NCBI GenBank assembly: GCA_010279815.1
Contig: QEOQ01000207.1
Coordinates: 900,490-964,489, forward strand
Direction of reading: 5' to 3'
From: Brachionus plicatilis
Taxonomy: Eukaryota; Rotifera; Eurotatoria; Ploima; Brachionidae
Length of the DNA stretch: 64,000 bases
Program-made: the position numbers and the translations under genes
In this document: positions 62,458 through 64,000 of the stretch, piece after piece
Layout: every line of letters begins with the position of its first letter
Position numbering within the stretch: position 1 is the stretch's first letter
The notes under the pieces: model-generated
What the model was told of the DNA's origin: nothing
Databases searched by the model: none
Seen by the model: only the letters and a program-made list of their open reading frames with translations

Positions 62458-62890
62458 TGCATCTAAGATCTCTTAAAGTAAATATAAATGGTCATCTAAG
62501 TTATAAATACCACATTAAAGCAAGAGTTCCACAAGGATCAGTAATTAGTCCACTTCTTTTTAACATTTTCATAAATGACATACCAAAAATAAACAAAACA
62601 AACTGCCAATACTCTCCTCTTTTTGCAGATGATTTGGCAACTTTTTTTACTTTTAAAAAGATAGGAAATCTTAAAAGAGTGATTAATAAGTATCTAAAAG
62701 AGGTTGAAAAATGGTTTTTCAAATGGAAAATGAAAATTTCAATTGAAAAATGAACATGATCTTGGAGAAAAAAAACAAAAGTTAAAGTCAATCTTAACCC
62801 TAAAATTTATGATTGAAATTTAAATAAAGAAGAAAAAGTCAAATTTTTAGGAATCACATTAGACTCAAAACTTACATTTACAAAGAAATG
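62457..62890 (+). pseudogene. LINE reverse transcriptase fragment
   Basis: The open stretch 'IKARVPQGSVISPLLFNIFI', 'NDIPKI', 'SPLFADDLATFFTFKK' contains the QGSxxSPxLFxxxxND and FADD catalytic signatures of non-LTR reverse transcriptases, followed by 'WFFKWKMKISIEK'. A stop at about 62751 and a frame change precede 'EEKVKFLGITLDSKLTFTKK' (about 62830-62890), so it is broken. It is in sense orientation in the presumed GALNT intron 1. Confidence 0.85.
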
Positions 62891-64000
62891 ATAAAGCCTT
62901 TATCAGAATTTTATTTTACAGTACACAAAAAGTACAGAAAGGACTTAATTTTTTAATATTCTCATTGTCTTTGCCTCATTTTTCTATTTCAATTATAAAA
63001 AATAAATAAACAAAGAGTTCAAATTCAACAAAAAAAAATTAAATTGAATTTTTGAATTAATACTGAAGTCTTCAAACTCTGGTTGTTTTTATTTTTCACT
63101 GATATGCAGCTACTATAGTATCGTGGTATCAAAAAATTGAAAATTTAGCAAGCTCATAAGCGTTCCTTTCCGTAAATTTTTTTTCTACATTTTGATGCAT
63201 GCCACATATTGATTTAAATGGTGTTTTCATATTTAAAAGGAAAATTCAATATCGATTCGTAACTTTGTATTTGATCAAAGAAAGAAGTATATATTTGAAT
63301 TGATTTAATTATGGTCTATTTTTTCGTCTTTTAATAAACATTTTCATCCATTTTAAAAAAGAATGATGTAAATTTAGATTCATGATTTGTTGGATGATGT
63401 GATAATTTGAAAATAACTGCGATAAATCTTTAAGACTAAATAAAATGTGAATAAAAAAAAAGCATTTTCTTGCATTGGAATTAAATATGGCAAAATGACA
63501 CATCGGACTGGTGATTAAAAAGAACCTTTAGTTTAAGGAAATTATGAATTTTTAAATTAAAAGAATGCTTTATCGTAAAACCCTATTCTTTGGTAAGATC
63601 GGATCGTCATTTTTGGTCTTGTTAGCGCATGAAACAATTAAATTAGTTGAAGAAAAATTTTTTTTGTAGTTTTGTTAGAATTATATTTTTTCAATTTTAA
63701 TTCATCAAAAAATAAATTTTCTGTTTAAATTATTCGATTTTTACTAAATTTTTCAATGCACCAGATCAAGTCAGTTAATTTAAATTTTATTTGAAAATTG
63801 TAGCTTTTAAATAAAAGAAAATTTAAAAAATTCTAATTAAAAAATACATGAATTTTACAGTGAATTAAAATTGACCATAGATTGGGAGTAGAAAATCAAA
63901 GTATGTTTCCTTAGAAAACAATTTTTCCTCACCTTTTGATTGCCGAAAAAGTTAATTTTTCTTACTTGAAAAACTTGATATTTACAATCGAGATAATATG
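62891..64000. other. Window end, presumed GALNT intron
   Basis: No exon of the transferase, no open frame of interest. A piece at about 63688-63735 (complement of TTTTTTGATGAATTAAAATT) repeats the end of the inverted repeat at 20-370. Confidence 0.5.

Overview
The window is eukaryotic nuclear DNA from an animal. It is strongly AT-rich, and its genes are split by GT-AG introns, many of only 37-67 nt. The genes encode an axonemal-type dynein heavy chain, a KIF17/OSM-3 ciliary kinesin, a GalNAc-transferase, and SUEL-lectin/CUB membrane proteins, so the source is a ciliated metazoan. A small, very AT-rich lophotrochozoan such as a monogonont rotifer would fit, but that is inference and not shown by the sequence.

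Layout. About 0.6-29.8 kb (+) is one dynein heavy chain gene. I traced 35 exons running from the linker to the C-terminus. They stay in one frame throughout (about 3,955 codons from 609 to 29846), so the gene looks intact even though its introns are full of transposon remains. Its AAA4 site has lost recognisable Walker motifs. 29.9-32.0 kb is intergenic with repeats. At 31.99-33.99 kb (-) and 47.63-51.21 kb (+) lie two head-to-head paralogues. Each encodes a signal peptide, a SUEL-type lectin domain, a CUB domain, one transmembrane helix and a long tyrosine-bearing tail, about 630 aa in both. Inside the 13.6 kb between them are two small candidate secreted-protein genes (38.78-39.11 kb, -, clear; 40.03-40.40 kb, +, tentative), a 23-bp tandem repeat and a striking GC-rich hairpin. 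53.4-56.8 kb (+) is a complete KIF17-type kinesin-2. 60.67-61.32 kb (+) is exon 1 of a polypeptide GalNAc-transferase, and its first intron is packed with nested elements to the window end.

Mobile DNA. Three families of non-autonomous DNA elements can be delimited by exact or near-exact target duplications. They are (1) long-arm foldback elements ending GGCATTGTGAA-like with 9-bp duplications (3.46, 14.92, 17.25 and 61.35 kb, plus a split copy at 61.87-62.46 kb); (2) MITEs ending CAGAGTTG with 8-bp duplications, hAT-like (0.39, 14.27 and 62.03 kb, plus a partial at 61.76 kb); and (3) a 788-bp GTGATC-rich element with an exact 8-bp duplication (12.3 kb), with related sequence at 3.3 and 55.0 kb. 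There are also two decayed LINE reverse transcriptases (7.4-8.5 kb antisense; 62.46-62.89 kb) and a pogo/Tigger remnant (3.86-4.30 kb).

How the genes relate: dynein and KIF17 are both ciliary motors. The lectin/CUB receptors and the small secreted proteins are extracellular or cell-surface components. No operon-like arrangement is seen.
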